DNA of 64,000 nt from NCBI RefSeq assembly GCF_017654315.1, contig NZ_CP072203.1, forward strand, positions 5,270,001-5,334,000. Direction: 5' to 3'. This document shows positions 7,625-16,563 of the stretch, piece after piece (positions within the stretch are counted from its first letter, which is position 1; each line of letters starts with the position of its first letter). The position numbers and the translations under genes were made by a program. The notes below the pieces were generated by a model, which was not told where the DNA came from, did no database searches, and saw only the letters and a list, made by a program, of their open reading frames with translations. Origin of the DNA: Gordonia polyisoprenivorans. Its GTDB lineage: Bacteria; Actinomycetota; Actinomycetes; Mycobacteriales; Mycobacteriaceae.

Positions 7625-9355
7625 TCAGCGGCCGGCGGCCGCCACGCGAGCCTGGATGGCGTTGACGAACACCGACGAGATGTCGTCGGCGGTCTTGGCG
7701 ACATACGAGGTCCCGCCGGTCGCGTCGGCGATCTGCTTCAACGCGTCGGTGTCGGCGTCGGAGGAGATGCCGATGGTGAGCACGAGTACCGGACGCGCCG
7801 GATCCTCGAGCTTCTTGAGCTCGGTGATCAGCTCGTCGAGGCTGATGCTGCCGGGATCCTCGTTCTCGCCGTCGGTCATGATGATGACGCTGTTGGAGTA
7901 GGTCGGATCGTAGGTGCTCTGGACCTGCTTGAACGCGGCGAGGGTGGTGTCGTAGAGACCCGTCGCCCCGCCGAGGTTCTGCGGCGCCAGCCCCTGCGTC
8001 ACCGCGGCGGCGAGTTCGTCACGGTGGGTCTTTCCGTTGGCCGCGGGCGCGTCGAGCCGACGGATGTCGGACAGCGACACCCAGTCCTGGCCGCCCGGCC
8101 CGCGGTTCTGGCTGAACGCCCAACCGCCGATCTCGGCGTTGTTCGGGAAGAGCTTCAGTCCCTGCAACGACGCGTCGATCAACAACTGCGCCCGGGTCTC
8201 GGAACCGACGCGCTGCTGCATCGATCCGGAGGTGTCCTCGACGACGAGCGTGCGGATCGGCACGCCGAGCACCTGCCACTGCCGCAGTGCCTTGTCGACC
8301 TCGGCGGGATCGCGCAGCGTGAGCACCTGCACCGGCTGACCAGTGCCGTACGGGTGATCGCCACCGACGGGCACACCATTGGGTTTGCGAAATGCCGCAT
8401 CGGCCAACGGTTGTGCGGCGTTGCCGGCGATACCGGCAGCCAGCGCCTTGCCCGCGTCGTCGGCGTCACCCTTGCGCGACGAACCCGCGGTGTTCACCAA
8501 CGGATAGTCCAGCAACACCGTGCCGTCGGCGGGGATCGCGAACTTCAGCTGCGAACCCGGATGGGTGCGCATGAACAACACATACTGCTGTTCGGTCGTC
8601 ACCGCCGGCACCTCGGAGGCGTTCGCCAGATTGAGGCGCGTGCCCTCGCTGTCGTTGGTCAGACGAACGTTGTTCTGCTGCACCGCAAGTACCGTCATGC
8701 CCTCGAGCAGTTGATCCTCGGTGAGCTTGTTGGCATTGACCTCGGCGAGCGCGCCGACGATCGGTGCGTCGCCGCTGCTGGTGTCCACCGGGCTGCCCGC
8801 GCGCAGATCGGGCAGCTTCATGACCTGCTCCCAACTGGCCAGCTGCGGCACGTTCTTGCCGACGACGACGGTGGGCGTGGACACCAACGACGGTGAGGTG
8901 AGATCGAGTTCCTGACGGACCTGGGTGATGACGCGGCGAGCCTGCAATTGCGAATCCGGCACCCACAGATCGGGGCGCTGATCACCACTGGTCAACAGAC
9001 CCGGGGCGGCAGAGCCGGCCACCGAGTCGACCGAGTAGTCGTAACAACTGTTGGCCGAGACCGTGGCCGCGGAATCCCGCAATGCCGAGGCGATCGTCGG
9101 GTCGGCGGCGACGGTCACGCTCGTCCGGTCGCCGTGACAGGCCCCCGAATCGACGGTCCGCCACACCACGAATCCCGTGACGAGGGCGGCGACGACCACC
9201 AGGGCGCCGAGTCCCCACAGCAGCGCGCCGCGGCGCGACGACCGCACCTTGCGGTGCTCGAAACCGAAGTCGTCGGTGGCAGCGCCGGATTGACCGTCAC
9301 CCGGTCGGCCGGGCGTGCGCCCGGAGTCCGCGGGCTCGTTGCTGTGCCGCCCCAT
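7625..9355 (-). CDS. Membrane-anchored VWA-domain protein with substrate-binding-like N-terminal region
   Basis: 576 residues. A charged 44-residue cytoplasmic head and one membrane helix (about 45-66) are followed by an extracytoplasmic part. Residues about 75-340 resemble extracellular solute-binding folds. Residues about 367-570 are a von Willebrand A domain with a complete metal site: DTSGS at 374-378, GATG near 465 and MTDGEN near 495. Such proteins act as adhesion or scaffold components, but the ligand is unknown. It lies about 110 bp from the flavin module on the same strand, with no sequence evidence of a shared function. ATG at 9353-9355 is used. Confidence 0.85.
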   Translation of the reverse strand: MGRHSNEPADSGRTPGRPGDGQSGAATDDFGFEHRKVRSSRRGALLWGLGALVVVAALVTGFVVWRTVDSGACHGDRTSVTVAADPTIASALRDSAATVSANSCYDYSVDSVAGSAAPGLLTSGDQRPDLWVPDSQLQARRVITQVRQELDLTSPSLVSTPTVVVGKNVPQLASWEQVMKLPDLRAGSPVDTSSGDAPIVGALAEVNANKLTEDQLLEGMTVLAVQQNNVRLTNDSEGTRLNLANASEVPAVTTEQQYVLFMRTHPGSQLKFAIPADGTVLLDYPLVNTAGSSRKGDADDAGKALAAGIAGNAAQPLADAAFRKPNGVPVGGDHPYGTGQPVQVLTLRDPAEVDKALRQWQVLGVPIRTLVVEDTSGSMQQRVGSETRAQLLIDASLQGLKLFPNNAEIGGWAFSQNRGPGGQDWVSLSDIRRLDAPAANGKTHRDELAAAVTQGLAPQNLGGATGLYDTTLAAFKQVQSTYDPTYSNSVIIMTDGENEDPGSISLDELITELKKLEDPARPVLVLTIGISSDADTDALKQIADATGGTSYVAKTADDISSVFVNAIQARVAAAGR

Positions 9356-9378
9356 GTGCGCACTCCCCCTGTGTTGTT

Positions 9379-9408
9379 GAATCCGGTGGTGTCGAATCCG
9401 GTGGTGTC
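9379..9408. repeat. Two tandem copies of a 15-bp unit
   Basis: GAATCCGGTGGTGTC is present at 9379-9393 and 9394-9408, and a partial third copy (GAACTC) follows. It lies between the SRPBCC gene stop and the VWA gene start, probably in the leader of the VWA transcript. Confidence 0.85.
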
Positions 9409-9412
9409 GAAC

Positions 9413-9850
9413 TCAGCCGAACTTCTGCTGGAAAGTCGTCAGCGATGTGTGCAGGTCACCGTGGATCACCTTGGCCGTCGCCATCCCGATCGGCCCCATC
9501 AACGGCAGACCACCGAGGTCGACGAGGAATGTGATCGTCGATCCCGAGGACCTGGGCTCCACCGACAGATCGAGCTTGACCTTGATCCCGCCCTTGCCCG
9601 AACCCTTCAGCCGCACCTCGCTGCCCTCGACGTACTTGTCGACGACCCAGTCGATGCGCACGGGATTGCCCTTGACCTTGACGATCGAGGTCACCTTGAG
9701 TCCCTTGCGCAATTCGTGCGGCTGCGGCACCGGACTGCGCCATCCACCGTGGAGCACCAACCACTCGTCGAAACGCGACAGATCCGACGCCGCGGTCCAG
9801 GTGTCTGCAGGTGACAGCTCGAGGTCGATGGAGTCGCTCGTCTTCGCCAT
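9413..9850 (-). CDS. SRPBCC family protein, Rv0910-like (putative toxin partner)
   Basis: 145 residues with the START/polyketide-cyclase layout: SIDLELSPADTWTAASDLSRF at the N-terminus, central beta strands, and a long C-terminal helix ending TSLTTFQQKFG. In M. tuberculosis the neighbour of the MT0933-type antitoxin Rv0909 is such a protein (Rv0910), annotated as its toxin partner. Here the two are separated by a DNA glycosylase gene. Toxicity is not evident from sequence, and a lipid- or ligand-binding role is equally possible. ATG at 9848-9850; an upstream in-frame extension is not supported. Confidence 0.82.
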   Translation of the reverse strand: MAKTSDSIDLELSPADTWTAASDLSRFDEWLVLHGGWRSPVPQPHELRKGLKVTSIVKVKGNPVRIDWVVDKYVEGSEVRLKGSGKGGIKVKLDLSVEPRSSGSTITFLVDLGGLPLMGPIGMATAKVIHGDLHTSLTTFQQKFG

Positions 9851-9871
9851 GGTGTGGAAGCCTAACCGGTG

Positions 9872-10525
9872 ATGCAGGTGCACAGACGACGACCCGAGCC
9901 TTGCCCGACCGGGCGCGACCGGCTGACCGCGGCGATCGCCGATCCCGATACCACCGTCGGGGCCCGAGCCCTGCTCGGTGCGGTCCTCGTCGGGCATGAC
10001 GTGACCCTGCGGATCACCGAGGTCGAGGCCTATGCGGGACCGCGCGATCCCGCCTCGCACGCCTTCGTGCGCACTGCGCGTTCGGAGATCATGTACGGCC
10101 CACCCGACCGGCTCTACGTGTACCGCATCCACGGCCATTTCTGCGCGAATGTGGTGACCGGGCCCGACGGGTTGGCCTCGGCGGTGCTGCTGCGCGCCGG
10201 TGAGGTTCTCGACGGATCGGCACGCGCACATCGTCGACGAGCGGCCGGTCGGGCGGCACCGGTCGCCGTGTCGGCGCTGGCGCGTGGTCCGGGCAACCTG
10301 ACCCGCGCAGTGGGGATCACGATGGACGACCTGGGTACCGACCTCGCCGACGGCACGCCCGTCACGCTCCTACCCGCCGACTATCGGGTCGACCCCGAGG
10401 CGATCAGCGCCGGCCCACGGGTGGGTGTCCGGCGCAACGCCGACCTCGCGTGGCGGTTCTGGCTCACCAACGACCCGACGGTGTCGGCATATCGCCGACA
10501 CCCGCGGGCCGCAGTGGGAAATTAA
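9872..10525 (+). CDS. DNA-3-methyladenine glycosylase (AAG/MPG family)
   Basis: 217 residues of the alkyladenine glycosylase family, which removes alkylated bases to start base-excision repair. RITEVEAYAGPRDPASHA holds the catalytic Glu, and IMYGPPDRLYVYRIHG followed by HFCANVVTG is the diagnostic core. ARGPGNLTRAVGI and RVGVRRNADLAWRFW follow. ATG at 9872 is chosen over the adjacent GTG at 9869. It is divergent from the SRPBCC gene and its TAA overlaps the TAA of the converging antitoxin-like gene in the shared bases TTAA (10522-10525). Confidence 0.93.
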   Translation: MQVHRRRPEPCPTGRDRLTAAIADPDTTVGARALLGAVLVGHDVTLRITEVEAYAGPRDPASHAFVRTARSEIMYGPPDRLYVYRIHGHFCANVVTGPDGLASAVLLRAGEVLDGSARAHRRRAAGRAAPVAVSALARGPGNLTRAVGITMDDLGTDLADGTPVTLLPADYRVDPEAISAGPRVGVRRNADLAWRFWLTNDPTVSAYRRHPRAAVGN

Positions 10526-10740
10526 GCGGGATTCTGCGGCGGCTGGTTGGGTGTATCCGGGTTCTGTGTTTCCGGGTTTTGGGCTCCGACGGCCTTGCGG
10601 GCCGCGTCCTGCGCCTTGTCGACCTGCGAGGCGTATTTGCCGCCGGTCGCCTTGTCGATGGCGTCGCCGCCCTTGTCGATCAGACTCGGGTTCTTCTGCA
10701 GTGCGGCCTTGGCCTTGTCGACCAATCCCTTGAGATCCAT
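10522..10740 (-). CDS. MT0933-like antitoxin (Rv0909 type)
   Basis: 72 residues: MDLKGLVDKAKAALQKNPSL, then GGDAIDKATGGKYASQVDKA, matching the MT0933-like antitoxin family, with a Pro/Gln/Asn-rich tail. The ATG at 10738-10740 has GAGGAG upstream. It lies 88 bp downstream of the CtpE-type ATPase on the same strand, as Rv0909 follows ctpE (Rv0908) in M. tuberculosis. Antitoxin function is inferred from family naming; the expected partner is the SRPBCC protein 0.7 kb away, beyond the glycosylase gene. Confidence 0.88.
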   Translation of the reverse strand: MDLKGLVDKAKAALQKNPSLIDKGGDAIDKATGGKYASQVDKAQDAARKAVGAQNPETQNPDTPNQPPQNPA

Positions 10741-10828
10741 GACCAGCTCCTCGTGGTGGGGTGATGACCGTCTGTCACGGTGTACAGATCGGGCGAAGCG
10801 GTCCCCGAGTGTAGGTGCCGCATCGAGC

Positions 10829-13360
10829 TCATGCCAGCGATTCTCGCTCGACGCCGTCGATGTGCCCCGAGCCGTCGATGTGCTCCGAGTCGCGGTCCCC
10901 GACCAGACGCGGCAACAGCCGCGACACGATCTCGACACCCACGATGCCGCAGGCCGCGGCGATGAACGCGACAGCATTCATGTCCCAGTTCGACGAATCC
11001 AGTTTGAACATGTGCTGCGTCCACGGCCAGGCGAAGATGATCACGTAGGCGCCGACGGAAGCGACCAGCAGCACGATCTTCCACCACGTGTACGGCCGCG
11101 CGACGACGGCCAGGACGTACAGGGCCACGGCGATCAGGCAGATCAGGGTGGCCGTGGCCGCCTGGGTCTGTGCGGGCGGGAGATCGACGCTGTCACCACC
11201 CAACGCCACCCCGGTCCCGCCGGGATTGACGATGACGTAGGTGATGAACGCGGCGAGCCCGACGATGATGCCGTTGGGTACCGCCTGGGTCAGCACCCGA
11301 CGGACGAAGCCGGTGCGGGCACGCTCGTTGTTCGGGGCGAGGGAGAGGATGAACGCCGGCACACCGATGGTGAACCATGCCGAGATGGTGACGTGGATGG
11401 GCTGGAAAGGGTAACTGAGCGAGGCGAATCCGAAGATCTTGCCGGCCACCCCGGCGACGCCGACGAACAGCGCGAGCAGCACCGCGTACACGGTTTTGGT
11501 GAGAAACAGGTTCGATACGCGCTCGATGTTGCCGATCACCCGCCGGCCTTCGCCGACCACATACGGCAACGTCGCGAATTTGTTGTCCAACAACACGATC
11601 TGCGCGACCGCACGGGCCGCCGAACTGCCCGACCCCATGGCCACGCCGATGTCGGCGTCCTTGAGGGCCAGGACGTCGTTGACGCCGTCACCGGTCATCG
11701 CCACGGTGTCCGCGCGCGACTGCAGCGCCGCGACCATCGCACGCTTCTGGTCGGGACGCACCCGGCCGAAGATGACGCCGTCGGAGACGACGTCGGCAAG
11801 TTCGGCGGGATCGTCGGGCAGGGTGCGCGCATCGACGGCCGACTCGGGCGAACCGAGGCCCAACGACTGGGCCACCGCGCCCACCGAGCGTGCGTTGTCG
11901 CCGGAGATCACCTTCACCTCGACGTTCTGGGAGGCGAAATAGTCGAGGGTGTCGCGGGCGTCGTCACGCACCCGCTGTTCGAGGACGACGAGCGCGACCG
12001 GCGTCAGCGTCCCGGGAACGGTTGTCGCCGAACGGCTCTCGGTGGGCGCGGCATCGGGGACGGTGTCGACCGGGACGTCGGTGTGCCCGAGCAACAACAC
12101 CCGCAGCCCGTTGGCGCCGATGTCGGAGGCCAGCGTGGCGGGCTCGGAGTCGGGGTCGAGGAGCACGTCGGGGGCACCGAGAACCCAGTTGCCGCGATCG
12201 GCACCGGAGGTGTCGGCGAACGACATGCCACTCCACTTCTTGGCGGAGGTGAACGGCTCGATGGCGGTGAGGTGCCAATCCGGGGCCTGCGGGTAGGCCT
12301 CGGCCAGCGCGAGCACGCTCGCGTTGGGGCTGCGGTCGTTGGCGGCGAGCCCGGCGAGGACGTCGTCGACCGAGATGGTGTCGGCGGCGTCGCCGACTCC
12401 ACGCACCTCCGACAGGCGCATGCCGTTCTCGGTGAGCGTGCCGGTCTTGTCGGCGCAGACGACGTTGACGCGGGCGAGGCCCTCGATCGCGGGCAGTTCG
12501 TTGACCAGACATTGGCGGCGCCCGAGCCGGACCACGCCGACGGCGAACGCGATCGACGTCATCAGGACCAGTCCCTCGGGCACCATCGGCACGAGCGCGG
12601 CGACCATGCCCAACAGTGACGCACGCAGGCCGTTTCCGCTGATGAACAACTGGTTGACGATCGTCAGGATGCCGGCCGGGATGAGCAGCCACGTGATGAC
12701 CTTGAGGATCTCGTTGATCCCGGACATCAGCTCCGAGGACACCAGCGTGAACTTCGACGCCTCGGCGGCCAGCTGCGAGGCGTAGGCGTCGGCGCCCACC
12801 TTTGTCGCCCGGTACGCGCCGGACCCCGACACCACGAAGCTGCCGGAGAGGATCTTGTCGCCCGCGGCCTTGTCGACGGCGTCGGCCTCACCGGTGAGCA
12901 GCGATTCGTCGACGTCGAGGACCAGTGATTCGACGACCTCACCGTCGACGACGATCTGATCGCCCGCGCCGACCTCGATGATGTCGTCGATGACGACCTC
13001 GGCGGGCGGCAGCTCGTGCACCTGCCCGTCGCGGCGTACCCGGGGCCGGGTCTGGCCGACGATGGCCAGCCGGTCGAGGGTGCGTTTGGCGCGGACCTCC
13101 TGGATGATGCCGATGCCGCTGTTGGCCACGATGAGCAGACCGAAGAGGCCGTTGATGAACGAGCCGGTGAACGCGACGATCGCGAACAGCACACCGAGGA
13201 TCGCGTTGATCCGGGTGAACACGTTGGCGCGGATGATGTCGGCGACGGTTCGCCCGGACCGGTCGGGCATCGAGTTGACCTGCCCGGCGGCGACCCGTTC
13301 GGCCACCTCGTCGGCGGTCAGTCCGGGATTGGTGGCTCCGGTGTCGATCAGTCCGCTCAC
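10829..13360 (-). CDS. ctpE: P-type cation-transporting ATPase, CtpE-like (probable calcium)
   Basis: 843 residues. Actuator-domain [10 protein letters not shown] near 151-160, membrane [10 protein letters not shown] near 258-267, phosphorylation site [12 protein letters not shown] (Asp about 304) and hinge [16 protein letters not shown] are all intact. About ten membrane segments are visible, including a C-terminal set of six. Overall resemblance and neighbours match M. tuberculosis CtpE, implicated in calcium uptake; the ion is therefore inferred. The start is a GTG at 13358-13360 overlapping the upstream gene's TGA as GTGA. The in-frame extension upstream is an Arg-rich shadow. Confidence 0.92.
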   Translation of the reverse strand: MSGLIDTGATNPGLTADEVAERVAAGQVNSMPDRSGRTVADIIRANVFTRINAILGVLFAIVAFTGSFINGLFGLLIVANSGIGIIQEVRAKRTLDRLAIVGQTRPRVRRDGQVHELPPAEVVIDDIIEVGAGDQIVVDGEVVESLVLDVDESLLTGEADAVDKAAGDKILSGSFVVSGSGAYRATKVGADAYASQLAAEASKFTLVSSELMSGINEILKVITWLLIPAGILTIVNQLFISGNGLRASLLGMVAALVPMVPEGLVLMTSIAFAVGVVRLGRRQCLVNELPAIEGLARVNVVCADKTGTLTENGMRLSEVRGVGDAADTISVDDVLAGLAANDRSPNASVLALAEAYPQAPDWHLTAIEPFTSAKKWSGMSFADTSGADRGNWVLGAPDVLLDPDSEPATLASDIGANGLRVLLLGHTDVPVDTVPDAAPTESRSATTVPGTLTPVALVVLEQRVRDDARDTLDYFASQNVEVKVISGDNARSVGAVAQSLGLGSPESAVDARTLPDDPAELADVVSDGVIFGRVRPDQKRAMVAALQSRADTVAMTGDGVNDVLALKDADIGVAMGSGSSAARAVAQIVLLDNKFATLPYVVGEGRRVIGNIERVSNLFLTKTVYAVLLALFVGVAGVAGKIFGFASLSYPFQPIHVTISAWFTIGVPAFILSLAPNNERARTGFVRRVLTQAVPNGIIVGLAAFITYVIVNPGGTGVALGGDSVDLPPAQTQAATATLICLIAVALYVLAVVARPYTWWKIVLLVASVGAYVIIFAWPWTQHMFKLDSSNWDMNAVAFIAAACGIVGVEIVSRLLPRLVGDRDSEHIDGSGHIDGVERESLA

Positions 13361-14538
13361 GCCGAGGCTTCCCACCACTGCGGATCGGTGAGTCCGGTCC
13401 CCGCCCGACGGGTGAGGTCGATGGTGCCGCCGGGCTGCGGGACCATCACCGTGGTCGCGTTGCGGCCGGCGCTGGGCAGCAGGCGCGCGATCGGCTCGGC
13501 CCACGGGTGGCGGGCGAGGGAGAACGTGCCCCAGTGGATGGGGACGAGGACGGCGTCGGTGCCCGCCGACCCGGAGACCATCCGGTGGATCGCGACGGCC
13601 TCCTCAGGGTCGACGTGGACGTCGGGCCACAAGGTGTCGTAGGCGCCGACCGCGATGAGCGTGAGATCGAACGGACCGAGTCGTGCGCCGAGGTCGTCGA
13701 AGCGTTCGGAGTAGCCGGTGTCGCCGGAGAAGAACGCACGATGTGTCGGTCCCACGATCGCCCAGCTCGCCCACTGGGTGAGGTCGCGATCGAACATGCG
13801 GCCCGAGAAATGCCGGGCCGGCCCGCACGTGAAGCTCAGGTGACCGGTCCGACCCGTGACCTCCACGGTCTCCCAGAGATCGGCCTGCCGGATGCGTTCG
13901 GCCGGAACGCCCCACGACAGCAGGTGTGCGGCGACCCCGAGCGGGGTCACGAAGGTGACCTCGGGCTGGGTGTCGGCGATCGTGCGCACGGTCGCCATGT
14001 CCAGATGGTCGTAGTGGTCGTGGCTGATCAACACCACGTCGAGGGGCGGGAGGTCGGCGGCCGGCAGCGGGGCGCGGTGCATCCGGGCGGGCCCGATGAC
14101 CTGCGACGGCGAACACCGCTGGGAGAACACCGGGTCGGTGAGCACCCGTACCCCGTCGATCTCCACGAGGGCCGAGGCATGCCCGAGCCAGGTGACCGCC
14201 AGTGCCCGTGCCTCGTCGGGAAACGTCGGGCGCTCGACCCGGATGGGAGTCGACGGGCGCCCGGGTCGACGGGCCATGTCGAGCGCGACGCGCAGGTCGG
14301 GCGCCGCCCCGGCCGACGGCGGTTCGGGGTTGGTGAAGGTCCGGCCCACCAGGTTCGGAGAACCCGCGACATGCCGCCAGATCGATTCCGGGTCGGCGCC
14401 GATCGCCCGTGCCGCGGGCAGTCCCGCCGAGGCCAAGGAGTCGACGGCCGCGCCTGCCGCACGCACGCCGAGCGTGCTGACCGAACTCTTCACCCGCCCC
14501 AACACGTCGGTGGGCGTCCTTTCGATGGGCGTCGTCAC
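13357..14538 (-). CDS. Metallo-beta-lactamase-fold hydrolase, Rv0906/NAPE-PLD-like
   Basis: 393 residues. Metal motif [14 protein letters not shown], the later histidines in CGPARHFSG, and SGDTGY with PIHWGTF place it in the NAPE-PLD/UlaG branch of the metallo-beta-lactamase fold, typical of phosphodiesterase- or lactonase-like enzymes. It lies directly upstream of the CtpE-like ATPase with a 4-bp overlap, as Rv0906 lies near ctpE in M. tuberculosis. GTG at 14536-14538 is chosen because the longer frame (to 14619) runs through the promoter gap. The natural substrate is unknown. Confidence 0.86.
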   Translation of the reverse strand: MTTPIERTPTDVLGRVKSSVSTLGVRAAGAAVDSLASAGLPAARAIGADPESIWRHVAGSPNLVGRTFTNPEPPSAGAAPDLRVALDMARRPGRPSTPIRVERPTFPDEARALAVTWLGHASALVEIDGVRVLTDPVFSQRCSPSQVIGPARMHRAPLPAADLPPLDVVLISHDHYDHLDMATVRTIADTQPEVTFVTPLGVAAHLLSWGVPAERIRQADLWETVEVTGRTGHLSFTCGPARHFSGRMFDRDLTQWASWAIVGPTHRAFFSGDTGYSERFDDLGARLGPFDLTLIAVGAYDTLWPDVHVDPEEAVAIHRMVSGSAGTDAVLVPIHWGTFSLARHPWAEPIARLLPSAGRNATTVMVPQPGGTIDLTRRAGTGLTDPQWWEASA

Positions 14539-14680
14539 GATTCTCAGCGTAACCGTGCCCGCCGGAAAGTCGTGGTACCGGAAAAGGGGGACACGGCTTG
14601 GTAGCATTCTCGCCTGCAACCAAGTTCACGCGTGTGCGGAGTTCACATGCTGGTCGGGAAGTGAAATTTCGTTGGCACGG
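14539..14680. promoter_or_regulatory. Divergent intergenic region with a short inverted repeat
   Basis: 142-bp gap between the metallo-hydrolase and TetR genes. CTTGGT (from about 14597) and ACCAAG (to about 14624) form a 6-bp inverted repeat with 16 bases between, a possible but weak operator for the TetR protein. Confidence 0.35.
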
Positions 14681-15307
14681 ATGTCCGTCACGGATCGGCG
14701 CGCAGCGCTGGTCGAGGCCGCATATCGGGTCATCGCCGACCACGGCGTCGAGGGCGCGACGACCCGCCGGATCTGCGCGCACGCCGACATGCCACTCGCG
14801 AGCTTCCACTACGCCTTCGAATCCCGGACCGCCCTGCTGTGCGCGGTGATGGAGACGGCCGTTCCCACCGACATCAATCAGATGTTGCAGACGATCCAGG
14901 CCGAGGACGACCTCGTCGCCGGGTCGGCGGTGGAGGCGATGGAAAAGAACATGCGTCGCCAGCTCGATGCGTTCTACGCCATGCTCAAGGCCGATCCGGG
15001 TCGGCTACAGGCCACGATCTCGCTCGGCATCTACGCGCACAACCATCCCGAACTGCAGCGGCACGGCAAGAAGATGTACGAGGATCTCTACGGCGTCGCC
15101 GCCGCGGGCCTCGATGCCGGGGCCACGCGCTGCGGTGTTCGATTCGTCGCCCCGTCCACCGAGATCGCGCCCGCGATGATCGGCGCGTTGATCTCGATCA
15201 CCTTGATCTATCTGAGCACCGCCGACGACGCCGTGGTCAATACCCTCATGGAATCGCTTGTCCGACAGACGATGTCGGCGGTCGTCGCGGATGACGAGAC
15301 TTCATGA
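14681..15307 (+). CDS. TetR-family transcriptional regulator
   Basis: 208 residues with a TetR helix-turn-helix at about 5-55 (ALVEAAYRVIADHGVEGATT, then RRICAHADMPLASFHYAFES) and an all-helical ligand domain. It is the first gene of a coupled operon: its stop overlaps the start of the PLP enzyme (ATGA at 15304-15307). It probably represses this operon in response to an unknown ligand. ATG at 14681 is chosen; longer in-frame versions run into the promoter. Confidence 0.88.
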   Translation: MSVTDRRAALVEAAYRVIADHGVEGATTRRICAHADMPLASFHYAFESRTALLCAVMETAVPTDINQMLQTIQAEDDLVAGSAVEAMEKNMRRQLDAFYAMLKADPGRLQATISLGIYAHNHPELQRHGKKMYEDLYGVAAAGLDAGATRCGVRFVAPSTEIAPAMIGALISITLIYLSTADDAVVNTLMESLVRQTMSAVVADDETS

Positions 15308-16563
15308 CGCCGTCGGCCACCCCCATGGGACTCTGGGAGCGCGACCCGCGCCGGTACTGGGCGGGCTTCACCGAGGCACTCACCACGGCCGGGGTCGACA
15401 GTCCCGCCCTCGTCCTCGACACCTCCGCGCTCGAACACAATGTGGCCGACCTGCTGCGCCGCGCCGGCGGCGTACCCATCCGGTTGGCCAGCAAGTCGTT
15501 GCGGGTCCGCTCGGTCATCGCCGACCTCGTCGCCCGGCCGGGATTCGCCGGGGTACTGGCGTACGACCTCGACGAAGCACGCTGGCTGGCAACCGAATCC
15601 GGTATCACCGACGTGTTGATGGGATACCCGACGGTACGCGCGAGCGCCATCGGCGAATTCCTCGCCGACGACATCGCCACCACGCGGGTGACGTTGCTCG
15701 TCGATTCCGCGGCGCATCTCGACGCGATCGACGCGATCGCGGCCCCCAACTCCCGTCCGGCCGTCCGTGTCGCCATCGACCTCGACGCGTCGCTGCGCCT
15801 GCTCGGCGGACGAGTGCATCTCGGCGTGCGGCGCTCACCCATCCACGATCTCGACGCCGCACTGGCCCTCGGTCGCTCGATCGTCGAGCGTCCCGGCTTC
15901 GACCTGGTCGGCGTGATGTCGTATGAGGCACAGGTCGCCGGGGTCGGTGACGACGTGCCCGGCAAGCGCGCGAAGAACGGGGCCGTGCGACTGATGCAGC
16001 GCGCCTCCATGGCCGAGATCCGCCGTCGCCGTGGACGAGTCGTCGCAGCCCTGCGCGACATCGCACCGCTGGAGATCGTCAACGCCGGCGGAACCGGCTC
16101 CCTGGAGGCCACCTCGCGGGACACCTCCGTGACCGACATCGCGGCCGGCAGCGGGTTTTTCGGCGGCCACCTGTTCGACACCTATCACCGCTTCCGGCCC
16201 GCACCGGCGCTCGCGTTCGGGCTCGACGTGGTGCGCATCCCCGCTCCGGGCTTCGTCACCTGCGCCGGTGGCGGATGGATCGCCTCGGGACCACCGGCAC
16301 CCGATCGCCTGCCCCGCCCGGTATGGCCCCGCGATCTCCACTATGTGGCGACCGAAGCGGCCGGCGAGGTGCAGACGCCGCTGCACGGATCGGGAACCGA
16401 GGGCCTGCGGATCGGGGATCGGGTCTGGTTCCGCCACACCAAGTCCGGCGAGGTGTGCGAACGGTCGTCACGAGTCGCGCGGATCGCGCGGACCGCCGAC
16501 GGGACGGCCCGGGTCGACGAGCTGCTGCCCACCTACCGTGGAGAAGGGAAGTGTTTCCTGTGA
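15304..16563 (+). CDS. Amino acid deaminase/aldolase, D-threonine aldolase-like (type III PLP enzyme)
   Basis: 419 residues of the alanine-racemase-like TIM-barrel plus beta-domain type. The PLP lysine is in RLASKSLRVR near residue 65. TPALVLDT-like SPALVLDTSALEHN precedes it, and a D-threonine-aldolase C-terminal region (ELLPTYRGEGKCFL) with metal-binding His/Cys closes it. It would cleave or deaminate a D- or beta-hydroxy amino acid; the substrate is not predictable. Between TetR (ATGA overlap) and the lactone dehydrogenase, so the three are probably one transcript. Confidence 0.87.
   Translation: MTPSATPMGLWERDPRRYWAGFTEALTTAGVDSPALVLDTSALEHNVADLLRRAGGVPIRLASKSLRVRSVIADLVARPGFAGVLAYDLDEARWLATESGITDVLMGYPTVRASAIGEFLADDIATTRVTLLVDSAAHLDAIDAIAAPNSRPAVRVAIDLDASLRLLGGRVHLGVRRSPIHDLDAALALGRSIVERPGFDLVGVMSYEAQVAGVGDDVPGKRAKNGAVRLMQRASMAEIRRRRGRVVAALRDIAPLEIVNAGGTGSLEATSRDTSVTDIAAGSGFFGGHLFDTYHRFRPAPALAFGLDVVRIPAPGFVTCAGGGWIASGPPAPDRLPRPVWPRDLHYVATEAAGEVQTPLHGSGTEGLRIGDRVWFRHTKSGEVCERSSRVARIARTADGTARVDELLPTYRGEGKCFL

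Noticed and set aside
10547..12619. 690-codon open frame on the + strand opposite ctpE
   Set aside because: Antisense shadow of the CtpE-like ATPase with no recognisable domain.
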